A stretch of 64,000 nucleotides of DNA, from assembly GCF_009834565.1 (NCBI RefSeq), contig NZ_CP019428.1:6014001-6078000 (forward strand), read 5' to 3'. Position 1 is the stretch's first letter. Every line of letters begins with the position of its first letter. This DNA comes from Pseudomonas sp. R76. Its GTDB lineage: Bacteria; Pseudomonadota; Gammaproteobacteria; Pseudomonadales; Pseudomonadaceae. A model generated the notes under the pieces. That model saw nothing but the letters and a program-made list of their open reading frames with translations, ran no database searches and was not told the origin of the DNA. Shown piece by piece: positions 8,573 to 17,585 of the stretch. The translations under genes and the position numbers were made by a program.

Positions 8573-10474
8573 ATGAACCACCTTCGCTTTGCCCTTCCCT
8601 TGCTGCTGCTCCCCGCCCCCGACCTGCTGGCCGATTCGTTCGAGCGCGACGACGCGCTGAAACTCCCCGACGTGGTCATCAGCGCCAACCGCCAGGTACA
8701 GGCGCGCAACGACAGCAGCGCCGCCAACACGGTGTTCACCCGCGACGACATCGACCGCCTGTAACCCACCAGCGTGACCGACCTGCTCGGCCGCGTACCC
8801 GGCGTGCAAGTGGCGCCCACCGGTGGCCGCGGCAGTTTGCCGGGGATCTTCATTCGCGGCACCAAGGCCGCACAAAGCCTGGTGCTGGTCGACGGCCAGC
8901 GCATCGCCAATACCACCTCCGGCGATAGCGGCCTGCAATACCTGAACGTCGACCAGATTGAACGCGTGGAAGTCCTGCGCGGCTCGCGCTCGGTGATCTA
9001 CGGCGCCGATGCGATTGGCGGAGTGATCCAGATATTTACCCGACGCAATGCCGAACAGGGCCTGCAGCCCCGTGTGAAACTCGGGTTTGGCAGCCGCCAG
9101 ACCTGGGAACGCAGCCTTGGCCTTTCCGGCGGGGATGAGCACACGCGTTTCAACTTGGGCGCGAGCCTGGATGACACGGCGGGGATCAATGCCACGCACG
9201 AGTCGTTTCCCAGCGATGGCGACCATGATGCCTACCGCAACCAATCCGTCAGCCTGAACCTCAGCCATGGGCTCAGCGATGAGCTGGAAGTGGGCTTTAA
9301 CCTATTGGATAACCGCGGCAAGTCGGAATACGACAACAGTTTCGGTCGCTACGACGCCGCGACTCAGCAGACGGTCGGACAAAAGCCCTACACCGACTAC
9401 GCCGTCAGCAGCGCCAGCGGTTATGTCGACGCCAGGCTCAACGAACACTGGCAATCGCGCCTGGAGCTGGGCCACAGCGAAAACCGTGATACCAAGCGCG
9501 ATAAGCTCAGTGACGATTTCAGCGTGTTCAATACCTATCGCGACTCGGTCAACTGGCAGAACGATCTGACGCTCAACGACCAGAACAGCCTGATTCTCGG
9601 CGGCGACTGGTACGAAGATCGCTTCCACGGCTCCAGCACCTTTACCGAAAACAGCCGCTGGAACCGCGCCGCCTTTGTGCAGCACCGTTTCCACGGCGAG
9701 TAGTTCTCCACCGAACTGGGCCTGCGCCGCGACCAGAACCAGCAATTCGGCGGCCAGAACAGTTGGAGTGGCACCCTCACGTTGCCGATCAACCCCGACA
9801 ATGACGTACTGCTGAGCTACAGCGAAGGCTTCCGCGCGCCGACCTTCAACGACCTTTATTACCCGCTGACACAGTACAGCAACCCCAACCTGCAGCCCGA
9901 GACTTCAAAGAGCTACGAGCTGCAATGGCGTAGCCAGTTGAGTGAGAGCACGCGCCTGGAAGCCTCGCTGTATCGCACCGACTTAAGCGACGCGATTGTT
10001 CTGGACAGCAACAGCAAGCCACAGAATGTGGCGTCGGCGCGTATCAACGGCTTTGAAGCGGCGCTCAAGCAGGAACTGTTCGGCTGGCAGGGCAACCTGG
10101 GCATCGCGTTCATCGACCCGCGCGACCGCGATACCGGCCACACCCTGGCGCGCCGTGCGCGGCGCACCTTGAGCCTGGACCTGGATCGCCAGTTCGATAA
10201 GTTAAGCGTAGGCGCCAGTTGGCAAGCCATCAGCAGCAGCTATGACGCTGAAGACAATCGCCAGCGCCTCGGCGGTTATGCCTTGCTGGGGCTGCGCAGC
10301 AGTTGGGCAGTCACTCATGAAGTCAGCGTTTCGCTGAAGGTCGACAACCTGTTGGATCGCCAATACGCGCGTGCGCGCTACAACTACAACGCCCCCGACT
10401 TCTCCAATAACCAGGACTACCGCGAAGAAGGCCAGACCTGGATGCTGGGCCTGACGTGGACGCCACAGTTGTAG
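8573..10474 (+). pseudogene. btuB: btuB-like TonB-dependent cobalamin receptor with two in-frame stops
   Basis: The 634-codon frame encodes a signal peptide, then LPDVVISANR, the plug domain (TSVTDLLGRVPGVQVAPTGG; IFIRGTKAAQSLVLVDGQRI; SRSVIYGADAIGGVIQIFTR) and a beta barrel ending in GLTWTPQL. It aligns with E. coli BtuB over its length. Translation is interrupted by TAA at 8762-8764 and TAG at 9701-9703 with no frameshift, so the reading frame is otherwise intact and decay looks recent. At the first stop E. coli BtuB has Gln (DIDRWQSTSV), implying CAA to TAA. The part after the first stop has no signal peptide, so a functional receptor is unlikely. Upstream space (139 bases, mostly REPIN) leaves no room for a cobalamin riboswitch. 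Confidence 0.85.
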
Positions 10475-10483
10475 CGCGGCGCC

Positions 10484-10840
10484 TTAGTAAATCTGGCGGG
10501 CAGGCTCGTTGGAGTTTAGATACCCGGCCTTGATTGCCTCGGCGCAGTTTATGAACCCGTAGGCGTTAACTGCTCCGGTATCGGTAAACCCGATGTATAA
10601 GTCCTTTTTCTTGCTTTTGTTTTCAAGCACATAGTCATAGCACTGTGAGCTGCCATTACGAACCTGAGTGATGCCCTGGGGTTGTTGGATCGCAAGAATG
10701 TCCTGCTTAGTGGCCCCGCGCTCGGCGGCTTTGGCTGCCACGGGGTGGGCACTGAAATTCATCAACGTCGAGATACCTTCCAGCGTGTTGCAGCCGGTCA
10801 GCAATATGGCGACAGAAATACCAATGATCAAACGGCGCAT
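10484..10840 (-). CDS. Small putative lipoprotein
   Basis: The 118-residue protein starts MRRLIIGISVAILLTGCNTL, a signal peptide with lipobox LTGC and acylated Cys17. The mature part is small and polar with two further cysteines. The start at 10840 has a GGAGG site 6 bases upstream; the frame stays open 5' but without a coding look. It is convergent with the btuB remnant, ending 10 bases after it, and lies downstream of the btuF-like gene on the same strand. I do not recognise the family and cannot assign a function. Confidence 0.75.
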   Translation of the reverse strand: MRRLIIGISVAILLTGCNTLEGISTLMNFSAHPVAAKAAERGATKQDILAIQQPQGITQVRNGSSQCYDYVLENKSKKKDLYIGFTDTGAVNAYGFINCAEAIKAGYLNSNEPARQIY

Positions 10841-10966
10841 GGCCACCTCCTGTATGTGAACAATTGCCATGCAATGCGCATCGCGAGCGGCAGAGTAAAA
10901 CCCTGCCGCGGGAATCACCCCGCGGACGCATCTTAATAACAGGTAGGAAAACACTGAGCCTTCAGG

Positions 10967-11767
10967 CTAGCGCTGTGGAGCAATTAACTCGCACAGCTTC
11001 GCCACTGCCTCGACCATCTGGCCGCTGGGTCGCTCCAGGCCTTTGTCGGGAACCACCACCAAGCGCCCGTGCGCCACAGCCGCTATGTGCGGCCAGGCTT
11101 TCCAGGCATCGACCTGGACCTGGTCGCCTGCCAGGATCATTTCGGGATCACGCTGCAACACCGACTCGATGCTGACCTGCGGCGCGGGCAGCTTCAGGTC
11201 ATCGAACACATTGCGCGCGCCGCACACACTCAGCGCATCGCTGATGATCTGCCCACCGCCCACGGTGTACAGCGGCTGGTTCCACACCTGATAAAACACC
11301 CGTAACGGCTCGGCACGCTGGTAGCGTTGGCGCAGTCCGGCCAGGCGCTGGCGTAGCTGTGCGGCCAGTTGCCGGCCGGCGTCGACTCGGCCCAATTGCT
11401 CGGCAATGCTCTGAACCTGGGTGGTCAGCTGTTCGAGGCTATGGGGTTCGGCGACATACACGGGGATGTTCAGGCGCTGTAATTGCTCACGTTGCGCGGG
11501 GCCGACACTGCCGGGCCACAGCAGAATCAAGTCGGGCTTGAGGCTGAGCAGGCGCTCCATGTTCAGGTGCCCGTACTGCCCAACCGACGGCACTTGCGCC
11601 AATGCCGCCGGGCGCTCGCCACCGTCGAGCACGCCCACCAGCAGGTCGGCGGCGCCCAGTTCAACCACGATTTCAGAGAGAGAAGGCGCCAGGCTGACCA
11701 CGCGCTCGACCGCCATCGCCTGGGCACTGAATGCCAGCAGCATAACCGCCAGCCAATGGCGCCTCAT
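10967..11767 (-). CDS. btuF: BtuF-like periplasmic cobalamin-binding protein
   Basis: The 266-residue protein begins with a signal peptide ([19 protein letters not shown]) and continues VERVVSLAPSLSEIVVELGA, the opening of class III periplasmic binding proteins of the BtuF/FhuD type. PDLILLWPGS and GGGQIISDALSVCGARNVF are typical. It should carry B12 or a related chelate to an inner-membrane ABC transporter, which is not in this window. The start overlaps the membrane protein gene by 4 bases. Its usual partner receptor is the broken btuB 500 bases away, so uptake through this route may be lost. Confidence 0.85.
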   Translation of the reverse strand: MRRHWLAVMLLAFSAQAMAVERVVSLAPSLSEIVVELGAADLLVGVLDGGERPAALAQVPSVGQYGHLNMERLLSLKPDLILLWPGSVGPAQREQLQRLNIPVYVAEPHSLEQLTTQVQSIAEQLGRVDAGRQLAAQLRQRLAGLRQRYQRAEPLRVFYQVWNQPLYTVGGGQIISDALSVCGARNVFDDLKLPAPQVSIESVLQRDPEMILAGDQVQVDAWKAWPHIAAVAHGRLVVVPDKGLERPSGQMVEAVAKLCELIAPQR

Positions 11768-12183
11768 CCCAGTTGACGGGGGATGCGGTAGAGGTAAAAC
11801 AGCACCAGGGTCGACAGCGCCAGCAAGAACAGCGGCACCGCCTCCAGGCCAACGAACACCGCCAGCGCACCGATCCAGGCCGGAACAGCGGCAACCAGCA
11901 GAGCGGTGCGACGACGGGCCGCGAGCGTGATCCAGGCCGCCGGTTCTTCAGGCGTATCGAGGGCTTTTGCGGTGGCGATCAGCGCGTGTTTATAGCCATG
12001 AAAATAACGCAGGCTCAGAAACATCGAGGCCACACCGGCGATAAAGAACGGCATGGCCAGCACGGGAAGCAGGGATTGGGCCTGGCCAAACACCAGGTTG
12101 AGCACGAACAGCGGGAGCAGTGCCAGGGCCAGGTACTGCCACCAGTTAAAGGACAGTCGCCGCTTCACCTGGCCACGGGTCAC
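11764..12183 (-). CDS. Inner membrane protein, four predicted helices
   Basis: The 139-residue protein has four hydrophobic segments: about residues 14-33, 38-61, 93-112 and 114-133. The stretch [20 protein letters not shown] between the second and third is the likely soluble loop. It overlaps ribA upstream and btuF downstream by 4 bases each, so the three are one translationally coupled unit. P. aeruginosa has comparable small genes next to ribA. No catalytic motif is visible and function is unknown. Confidence 0.8.
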   Translation of the reverse strand: MTRGQVKRRLSFNWWQYLALALLPLFVLNLVFGQAQSLLPVLAMPFFIAGVASMFLSLRYFHGYKHALIATAKALDTPEEPAAWITLAARRRTALLVAAVPAWIGALAVFVGLEAVPLFLLALSTLVLFYLYRIPRQLG

Positions 12184-12797
12184 GCGCGGTCGACCTCGCC
12201 CTGATGCTCGTTGCCCATCATGTGGTCGAGCTTGCTGGCTTTGGTCGCGAGGTAGAGTTTGTTGTGCGGGTTTTGCCCGGTGTGCAGCGGCACGCGCTCG
12301 GCCACGGTGATGCCCATCTCGGTCAAGGCTTTGACCTTGCGCGGGTTGTTGGTCATCAGGCGCAGGGATTTCACCCCCAGATGCTCAAGCATCGGCAGGC
12401 AGATCGCGTAGTCGCGCTGGTCGGCGGCAAAGCCCAGGCGCTCGTTGGCTTCAACGGTGTCGGCGCCGCCGTCTTGCAGTTCGTAGGCGCGGATCTTGTT
12501 CATCAAGCCAATGCCACGGCCTTCCTGACGCAAGTACAGCAACACGCCACGGCCTTCACGGGCGATGGCGCGCATAGCGGCTTCCAGTTGCGAACCGCAG
12601 TCGCAGCGCTGGCTGAACAGCGCGTCGCCGGTCAGGCACTCGGAGTGCACGCGGCCCAGTACCGGCGCGCCGTCGGCGATGTCACCCAGGCTGAGCACGA
12701 CGTGCTCGCGGCCGGTGGCCTCTTCGAGAAAGCCGTTCATGGTGAACGTGGCAAAAGGGGTAGGCAGCTTGGAAGCGGCGACGAAAACGACGGGCAC
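12180..12797 (-). CDS. ribA: GTP cyclohydrolase II
   Basis: The 205-residue enzyme opens GTP to 2,5-diamino-6-ribosylamino-pyrimidinone phosphate, the first committed step of riboflavin synthesis. Zinc ligands C54, C65 and C67 ([17 protein letters not shown]) match E. coli RibA numbering, and [11 protein letters not shown] and [12 protein letters not shown] are conserved. The start is GTG with a GGAG site 6 bases upstream. This complete RibA matters because the RibBA protein at 15769 has a degenerate cyclohydrolase half. Confidence 0.97.
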   Translation of the reverse strand: MPVVFVAASKLPTPFATFTMNGFLEEATGREHVVLSLGDIADGAPVLGRVHSECLTGDALFSQRCDCGSQLEAAMRAIAREGRGVLLYLRQEGRGIGLMNKIRAYELQDGGADTVEANERLGFAADQRDYAICLPMLEHLGVKSLRLMTNNPRKVKALTEMGITVAERVPLHTGQNPHNKLYLATKASKLDHMMGNEHQGEVDRA

Positions 12798-12926
12798 CGT
12801 GTGCTCCTGATTTCAGATTTCACAGAGGGCATCATTGTAACAGCAGGTTCCTACAGACGCTTAAGCTGAATTATCGCTGATAAAGATCAATAGGTTCGAT
12901 TGGCCTTCATCCCGGTTCTATGCAGG

Positions 12927-13652
12927 TCAGAACGGATACGGCTGTTTCCAGCGCTCGAAAATCGGTTTCAGTTCGCCGCTCTTTACCAGTGCGGGCAAAC
13001 GCTGGTCATACACCGTCATCAACGCCCGCCCGCGCTCGGTGTCGGCGAAGCCTATGTAGAGCGGCAGTTCGGCGATGTGGGTGAGCTTGAATTGCGCCGC
13101 GTCATCCGCCTGGCTGAGCACATACTTGGCCTCGGTGAGGGCGTCGATGTAGAGGTCTGCGCGGGCATGCTGCAGCATGGGCAGGATGCCGTCGCGGCGT
13201 TCGATCTGGTTGAAGCGGTGCACGTTCGGCAAGTATTCCTCGTACTTGTAGCCGCGTACCCAGGCCAGGCGGTAATTGCCCAGCGTGGCGATGCTGGGTG
13301 TTGGCGTGGTTGCCAGGCTGAGGGCGTAGATATGATCGGCGTCGAAATTCCAGTGTGGGTACAACACGCCACTGGCTTCATCACGATAGGCGCCGACCCA
13401 GCCGTCTACCTCGCCGCGCTGGGCCAGGCCGACCGAGCGGGTGTAGGGCACGCTGCGGATTTGCACGGTAATGCCCGCCGGCTCGAAGACCTGACGCAAG
13501 ACATCCCAGGCCAGGCCGCTGCCATCCTTGTTGGTGTAGTCGTTCCATTCCTCACTGGCCAGCATGATCTTGCCAGGCACCGGGGCGTCCTCCGCCTGCA
13601 CCAGAGCCGCGACGGCACACAGCAGAATCAGCAGCCAGCGGCGCACATCCAT
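12927..13652 (-). CDS. Periplasmic solute-binding protein, amino-acid (SBP_bac_3) type
   Basis: The 241-residue protein has a signal peptide (MDVRRWLLILLCAVAALVQA) and then the fold of polar amino-acid binding proteins: IMLASEEWNDYT, GLAWDVLRQVFEPAGITVQI, RGEVDGWVGAYRDE. A strong GGAGG site precedes the ATG. There is no transporter gene beside it, as is common for orphan members in Pseudomonas. The ligand is unknown. It sits between thiL and ribA, in the interval where other pseudomonads carry pgpA. Confidence 0.85.
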   Translation of the reverse strand: MDVRRWLLILLCAVAALVQAEDAPVPGKIMLASEEWNDYTNKDGSGLAWDVLRQVFEPAGITVQIRSVPYTRSVGLAQRGEVDGWVGAYRDEASGVLYPHWNFDADHIYALSLATTPTPSIATLGNYRLAWVRGYKYEEYLPNVHRFNQIERRDGILPMLQHARADLYIDALTEAKYVLSQADDAAQFKLTHIAELPLYIGFADTERGRALMTVYDQRLPALVKSGELKPIFERWKQPYPF

Positions 13653-13707
13653 GGTGACAACCTCCTACACCGAGATAACCGTATAGAGGGTAGCGCAGGT
13701 GGCGGGC

Positions 13708-14673
13708 TTACGGCGTCTCGCGAAAATGCTGATAGCCGCGCACGGCCGGGGTGATGTCCTGGCCCTTGGCGTCAAGCAAGGTGACGCCCTGCCCGGCCTC
13801 AACCCGGCCGATCACGTGGATCGGCCAGCCACTGGCCAACAAAGGCGCAAGCTCAGCGGGCGGCAGGGTAAACGCCAGTACGTAGTCGTCGCCCCCACTC
13901 AACGCGGCGACTCGCGCCTCGTCATCGCCGACAAACGCCAGCAGAGCCCTGGATAACGGCAAGCGCTGGCGCTCGATCAACAGGCTGACAGCCGACGCCT
14001 TGGCGATATGCCCACAATCGGCCAATAGCCCGTCGGAGATATCCATGGCAGACGTAGCCTTGCCACGCAGCGCCAGGCCCAGCGCCAATTGTGGTTGTGG
14101 CGACCAGTAATGGGCCAGCAGCGGGCCAGCAATCGCCGCATCCGCCGTGCGTTGCCCCAACACTAACGGCAAAGCACCGGCAGCATTGCCCAACTCACCG
14201 CCTACGCACAGCAAGTCACCGGGTTGCGCGCCGCTGCGCGTCAACGCCTGCCCGGCCGGCACACGGCCAAACACGGTCAGGGTCAGGCTCAGCGGCCCAC
14301 GCGTGGTGTCGCCGCCTACCAGGCCCACGCCGCAGCTTTGCGCCATGGCGTTCAAACCCTGGGCATAGCGTTGCAGCCAATCGGCATCGACGGTCGGCGT
14401 GGTCAGGGCAAGGGTAAAGGCAAGAGGATGGGCGCCCATGGCGGCCAGGTCGCTGACTGCCACGGCCAACGAGCGCTGGCCGAGCAGGAACGGGTCACAC
14501 GGGTCGGCAAAGTGCACGCCGGCCACTAACGTATCGGTGGAGATTGCCAGCTGCTCCCCGGCGGGGAGCGCCAGCAAGGCACAGTCGTCGCCGATCCCAA
14601 GAGCAATGCCTTCACCGCCCTGCGCACAGGGCGCGGCGGCGAAGTAGTTGCGGATCAGCTCGAACTCACCCAT
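13708..14673 (-). CDS. thiL: Thiamine-monophosphate kinase
   Basis: The 321-residue enzyme phosphorylates thiamine monophosphate to the active diphosphate with ATP. It begins MGEFELIRNYFA and has the PurM-like motifs GIGDDCALL, STDTLVAGVHF, VAVSDLAAMGAHPLAFTLAL and AMDISDGLLADCGHIA. It is the last gene of the riboflavin-nusB run on this strand. Its start codon region is duplicated: a 15-base tandem repeat (see 14671-14700) places an extra ATG and a four-codon frame directly before it. Confidence 0.97.
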   Translation of the reverse strand: MGEFELIRNYFAAAPCAQGGEGIALGIGDDCALLALPAGEQLAISTDTLVAGVHFADPCDPFLLGQRSLAVAVSDLAAMGAHPLAFTLALTTPTVDADWLQRYAQGLNAMAQSCGVGLVGGDTTRGPLSLTLTVFGRVPAGQALTRSGAQPGDLLCVGGELGNAAGALPLVLGQRTADAAIAGPLLAHYWSPQPQLALGLALRGKATSAMDISDGLLADCGHIAKASAVSLLIERQRLPLSRALLAFVGDDEARVAALSGGDDYVLAFTLPPAELAPLLASGWPIHVIGRVEAGQGVTLLDAKGQDITPAVRGYQHFRETP

Positions 14674-14700
14674 TCAGGACTCACCCATTCAGGACTCAAG
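14671..14700 (-). repeat. 15-bp tandem duplication at the thiL start
   Basis: CATTCAGGACTCACC occurs at 14671-14685 and almost fully again at 14686-14698. On the coding strand this gives ATG-GGT-GAG-TCC-TGA followed at once by the thiL ATG-GGT-GAG. The upstream copy is therefore a four-codon frame whose stop abuts the real start. Confidence 0.85.
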
Positions 14701-14706
14701 CGCAGA

Positions 14707-15207
14707 TTAGCGCTTGTGTTCCTTCACTTCGGCTTCACGCAGGCGCGGGGCCAGCTTGTCGAGCACGCCATTGACGAACTTGTGGCCGTCGGTGGAACCG
14801 TAGACTTTCGCCAGCTCGATACCTTCGTTGATCACCACGCGGTACGGCACGTCGACGCGCTTGAGCAGTTCCCAGGTGGACAGGCGCAGTACGCACAGTT
14901 CAACCGGGTCGAGTTCTTCGATGGTCAGGTCCAGGCATGGGGCCAGGGCCGTGTCGATCTCGGTCAGGTTGGCATGCACACCGTGCAGGATGTCGTGGAA
15001 GTAGCTCTGGTCGGCGAACGTGAAGTCGTTATCGACGCGGAACTGCGCTTCGATTTCGTTCAGCGAAGCGTTGGCCATCAAGCGCTGGTACAGCGCCTGG
15101 GTCGCGAGTTGACGCGCCTTACGGCGTTTTTCGCTTTTGGACGGCTTGCCGGCATCCGCAGGGCGTGGGTCCTGGGGGTTGAACTGATCGCTCTCGTCGG
15201 AAATCAC
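14707..15207 (-). CDS. nusB: Transcription antitermination factor NusB
   Basis: The 166-residue all-helical protein binds boxA RNA with S10 (NusE) during rRNA antitermination. The conserved core is [46 protein letters not shown] and [17 protein letters not shown]. The start is GTG and overlaps the ribH stop by 4 bases. A 7-bp hairpin CAAGCGC/GCGCTTG (14697-14716) covers its stop codon. Confidence 0.97.
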   Translation of the reverse strand: MISDESDQFNPQDPRPADAGKPSKSEKRRKARQLATQALYQRLMANASLNEIEAQFRVDNDFTFADQSYFHDILHGVHANLTEIDTALAPCLDLTIEELDPVELCVLRLSTWELLKRVDVPYRVVINEGIELAKVYGSTDGHKFVNGVLDKLAPRLREAEVKEHKR

Positions 15208-15680
15208 TTGGCCTCCAACTGCGACAGCAGGCTGACCATTTCCAGCGCGGACAAGGCAGCTTCAGCGCCTTTGTTGCCAGCTTTGGTGCCGGAACGCTCG
15301 ATGGCTTGCTCGATGGAGTCTACGGTCAGTACGCCGAAGGCAACCGGCACGCCGAACTCCATGGACACCTGGGCCAGGCCCTTGGTGCATTCGCCGGCCA
15401 CGTATTCGAAGTGCGGGGTGCCGCCACGAATAACTGCGCCCAGGGCGATAATTGCCGCGTATTCACCCTGTTGAGCAACTTTTTGCGCAACCAGTGGAAT
15501 TTCGAAGGCGCCAGGGGCACGGATAATAGTGATATCGCTCTCGCTCACACCGTGGCGAACCAGGGCGTCAACGGCACCGCTCACCAGGCTTTCAACCACG
15601 AAGCTGTTGAAGCGGCCAACCACCAGGGCATAGCGGCCTTTGGGGGCGATGAAGGTACCTTCGATGGTCTTCAGGGTCAT
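15204..15680 (-). CDS. ribH: 6,7-dimethyl-8-ribityllumazine synthase
   Basis: The 158-residue protein condenses the RibA/RibD product with the butanone phosphate made by RibBA. The motifs [33 protein letters not shown] and [20 protein letters not shown] are diagnostic, and the His in GGTPHFEYV belongs to the active site. It lies 88 bases after ribBA, where a 7-bp hairpin (15703-15723) is present, and overlaps nusB. Confidence 0.97.
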   Translation of the reverse strand: MTLKTIEGTFIAPKGRYALVVGRFNSFVVESLVSGAVDALVRHGVSESDITIIRAPGAFEIPLVAQKVAQQGEYAAIIALGAVIRGGTPHFEYVAGECTKGLAQVSMEFGVPVAFGVLTVDSIEQAIERSGTKAGNKGAEAALSALEMVSLLSQLEAK

Positions 15681-15702
15681 TCGACAAATCTCTTAAAGAG
15701 CC

Positions 15703-15723
15703 GGGACGCGAAAAGTGCGTCCC
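15703..15723 (-). other. Small hairpin between ribBA and ribH
   Basis: GGGACGC (15703-15709) pairs with GCGTCCC (15717-15723) around a 7-base loop. There is no following T-run. It could be a processing site or weak attenuator. I see no conserved FMN riboswitch here or in the other gaps of the riboflavin run. Confidence 0.4.
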
Positions 15724-15768
15724 TCAGTGATAATTTAACCGCGAACAAGGGGCAAAAACAGCCGGCCT

Positions 15769-16860
15769 TTATTCGGAGGGCACGTATTCTACAACTTCCA
15801 GGTCGAAACCGGATATCGCATTAAATTTCATTGGCGCGCTCATCAGGCGCATTTTGCGCACACCGAGGTCGCGCAGGATCTGCGAACCGGCACCGACAAT
15901 GCTGTAGGTGGTCGGTTTTTTCACCGGCGTGTGGTCGGCGGTTTCGCGGATATGCGCCAGCAATACATCGCCATCCAACGGGTGACCGAGCAACAGCACC
16001 ACACCGCTGCCGGCCTCGGAGACCGCAGCCATGGCGGCCCGCAGGCTCCAGCGGCCAGGTTGCTTGACCATCAGCAGGTCGCGCAGCGGGTCCATGTTGT
16101 GCACGCGCACCAGGGTCGGCTCTTCGGCGCAAATGTTCCCCAATGTCAGGGCCATGTGCACGTCGCCTTCCACTGAATCACGGTAGGTCACCAAATTGAA
16201 TTGGCCCAGTTCGCTGTCCAGCGGCTGCTCGGCAATCCGCTGAACGGTACGTTCGTGGATCATGCGGTAGTGAATCAGGTCGGCAATGGTGCCGATCTTG
16301 AGGTTGTGCTCGGCGGCAAAGGCTTCAAGTTCAGTACGACGGGCCATGGTGCCGTCGTCGTTCATCACTTCGCAGATCACGCCACTCGGCTCGAAACCGG
16401 CCATGCGCGCCAGGTCGCAGGCGGCTTCGGTGTGGCCGGCACGCGCGAGGGTGCCGCCCGGTTGGGCCATCAGCGGGAAGATGTGGCCTGGGCTGACAAT
16501 GTCTTCGGCCTTGGCGTCTTTGGCGGCGGCGGCTTGCACCGTGCGCGCGCGGTCTGCGGCAGAAATGCCGGTGGTGACGCCGGTGGTCGCTTCAATGGAC
16601 ACGGTGAACTTGGTGCCGAAACCCGAGCCGTTGCGCGGCGCCATCAACGGCAGCTTGAGCAGTTCGCAGCGCTCGCGGCTCATGGGCATGCAGATCAGCC
16701 CACGGGCGTGCTTGGCCATGAAGTTGATGTGCTCGGCCTTGCAGGCCTCGGCGGCCATGATGATGTCGCCTTCGTTCTCGCGGTCTTCGTCATCCATCAG
16801 GATAACCATCTTGCCTTGGCGGATGTCTTCAACCAGTTCTTCGATGCTATTGAGCGCCAC
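15769..16860 (-). CDS. ribBA: 3,4-dihydroxy-2-butanone 4-phosphate synthase with degenerate GTP cyclohydrolase II-like domain
   Basis: The 363-residue protein has an intact N-terminal RibB domain (residues about 1-200) with DDEDRENEGD (23-32), GTKFTVSIEATTGVTTGISA and HTEAACDLARMAG. It converts ribulose 5-phosphate to the four-carbon unit of riboflavin. The C-terminal half resembles GTP cyclohydrolase II in outline but lacks the Cys triad and the GDALFSQ loop seen in RibA, so it should not bind zinc or open GTP. This split is common in pseudomonads, with a separate RibA (12180) doing the cyclohydrolase step. It sits 15 bases after ribC. Confidence 0.95.
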   Translation of the reverse strand: MALNSIEELVEDIRQGKMVILMDDEDRENEGDIIMAAEACKAEHINFMAKHARGLICMPMSRERCELLKLPLMAPRNGSGFGTKFTVSIEATTGVTTGISAADRARTVQAAAAKDAKAEDIVSPGHIFPLMAQPGGTLARAGHTEAACDLARMAGFEPSGVICEVMNDDGTMARRTELEAFAAEHNLKIGTIADLIHYRMIHERTVQRIAEQPLDSELGQFNLVTYRDSVEGDVHMALTLGNICAEEPTLVRVHNMDPLRDLLMVKQPGRWSLRAAMAAVSEAGSGVVLLLGHPLDGDVLLAHIRETADHTPVKKPTTYSIVGAGSQILRDLGVRKMRLMSAPMKFNAISGFDLEVVEYVPSE

Positions 16861-16875
16861 GCGGCACCCCCTTGG

Positions 16876-17538
16876 TCAGGATTTCAGGTAGCCGTTAGCG
16901 GCCAAAAAACTTTCGGTGATGTTCCCGGCAGCAGGCTCTGCGGCCTTGTCGCCCAACAACAGGCGCTCCAGGTAACGGGCAAGCAAGTCGACTTCCAGGT
17001 TCACCCGGCGACCTGGCTGGTAAGAAGCCATGATGGTTTCGCTGAGGGTGTGGGGAATGATGGTCAGTTCAAATTCGGCGCCATTCACGGCGTTCACTGT
17101 CAGGCTGGTGCCGTCGACCGTGATCGAGCCTTTGTGGGCGATGTACTTGGCAAGTTCTTTGGGCGCGCGAATGCGGAATTCCACGGCACGCGCATTTTCG
17201 CTGCGGGCAACCACTTCGCCGACGCCGTCGACATGGCCGCTGACCAAATGGCCGCCCAGGCGGGTGGTCGGGGTCAGGGCTTTTTCCAGGTTGACCGGGC
17301 TGCCGGCCTTGAGGTCGTTCATCGCGGTGCAGTCCAGGGTTTCCCGGCTGACATCGGCGGCAAAGCCGTTGCCCGGCAGCTCGATGACGGTCAGGCACAC
17401 GCCGCTGACGGCGATGCTGTCGCCCAGCTTGACGTCGCCGAGGTCGAGCTTGCCGGTTTCAACCAGCAGGCGTACGTCGCCGCCTTTGGGGGTCATGGCG
17501 CGGATGCTGCCGATGGATTCGATAATGCCGGTGAACAT
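16876..17538 (-). CDS. ribC: Riboflavin synthase alpha chain
   Basis: The 220-residue enzyme dismutates two lumazine molecules to riboflavin. It begins MFTGIIESIGSI and has the two repeated lumazine-binding halves: GDSIAVSGVCLTV with VSRETLD, and GSITVDGTSLTVN with PHTLSETIMAS. GGHLVSGHVDGVG joins them. It lies between ribD (47 bases upstream) and ribBA. Confidence 0.97.
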   Translation of the reverse strand: MFTGIIESIGSIRAMTPKGGDVRLLVETGKLDLGDVKLGDSIAVSGVCLTVIELPGNGFAADVSRETLDCTAMNDLKAGSPVNLEKALTPTTRLGGHLVSGHVDGVGEVVARSENARAVEFRIRAPKELAKYIAHKGSITVDGTSLTVNAVNGAEFELTIIPHTLSETIMASYQPGRRVNLEVDLLARYLERLLLGDKAAEPAAGNITESFLAANGYLKS

Positions 17539-17585
17539 GGCCTTCTCCTGGAAAACGGGACGGGCACTTGAGCGCCCGGTCAGAA

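Noticed and set aside
8573..10474. Programmed stop readthrough or recoding in btuB
   Set aside because: Two different stop codons (TAA and TAG) and no visible recoding element; two recent nonsense mutations are simpler.
16201..17571. Plus-strand open frame of 456 codons opposite ribBA and ribC
   Set aside because: Gly/His/Gln-rich antisense shadow without a ribosome binding site.
15681..17585. FMN riboswitch in the riboflavin run
   Set aside because: The gaps are 15 to 88 bases and none shows the conserved RFN core; only a small hairpin is present at 15703.
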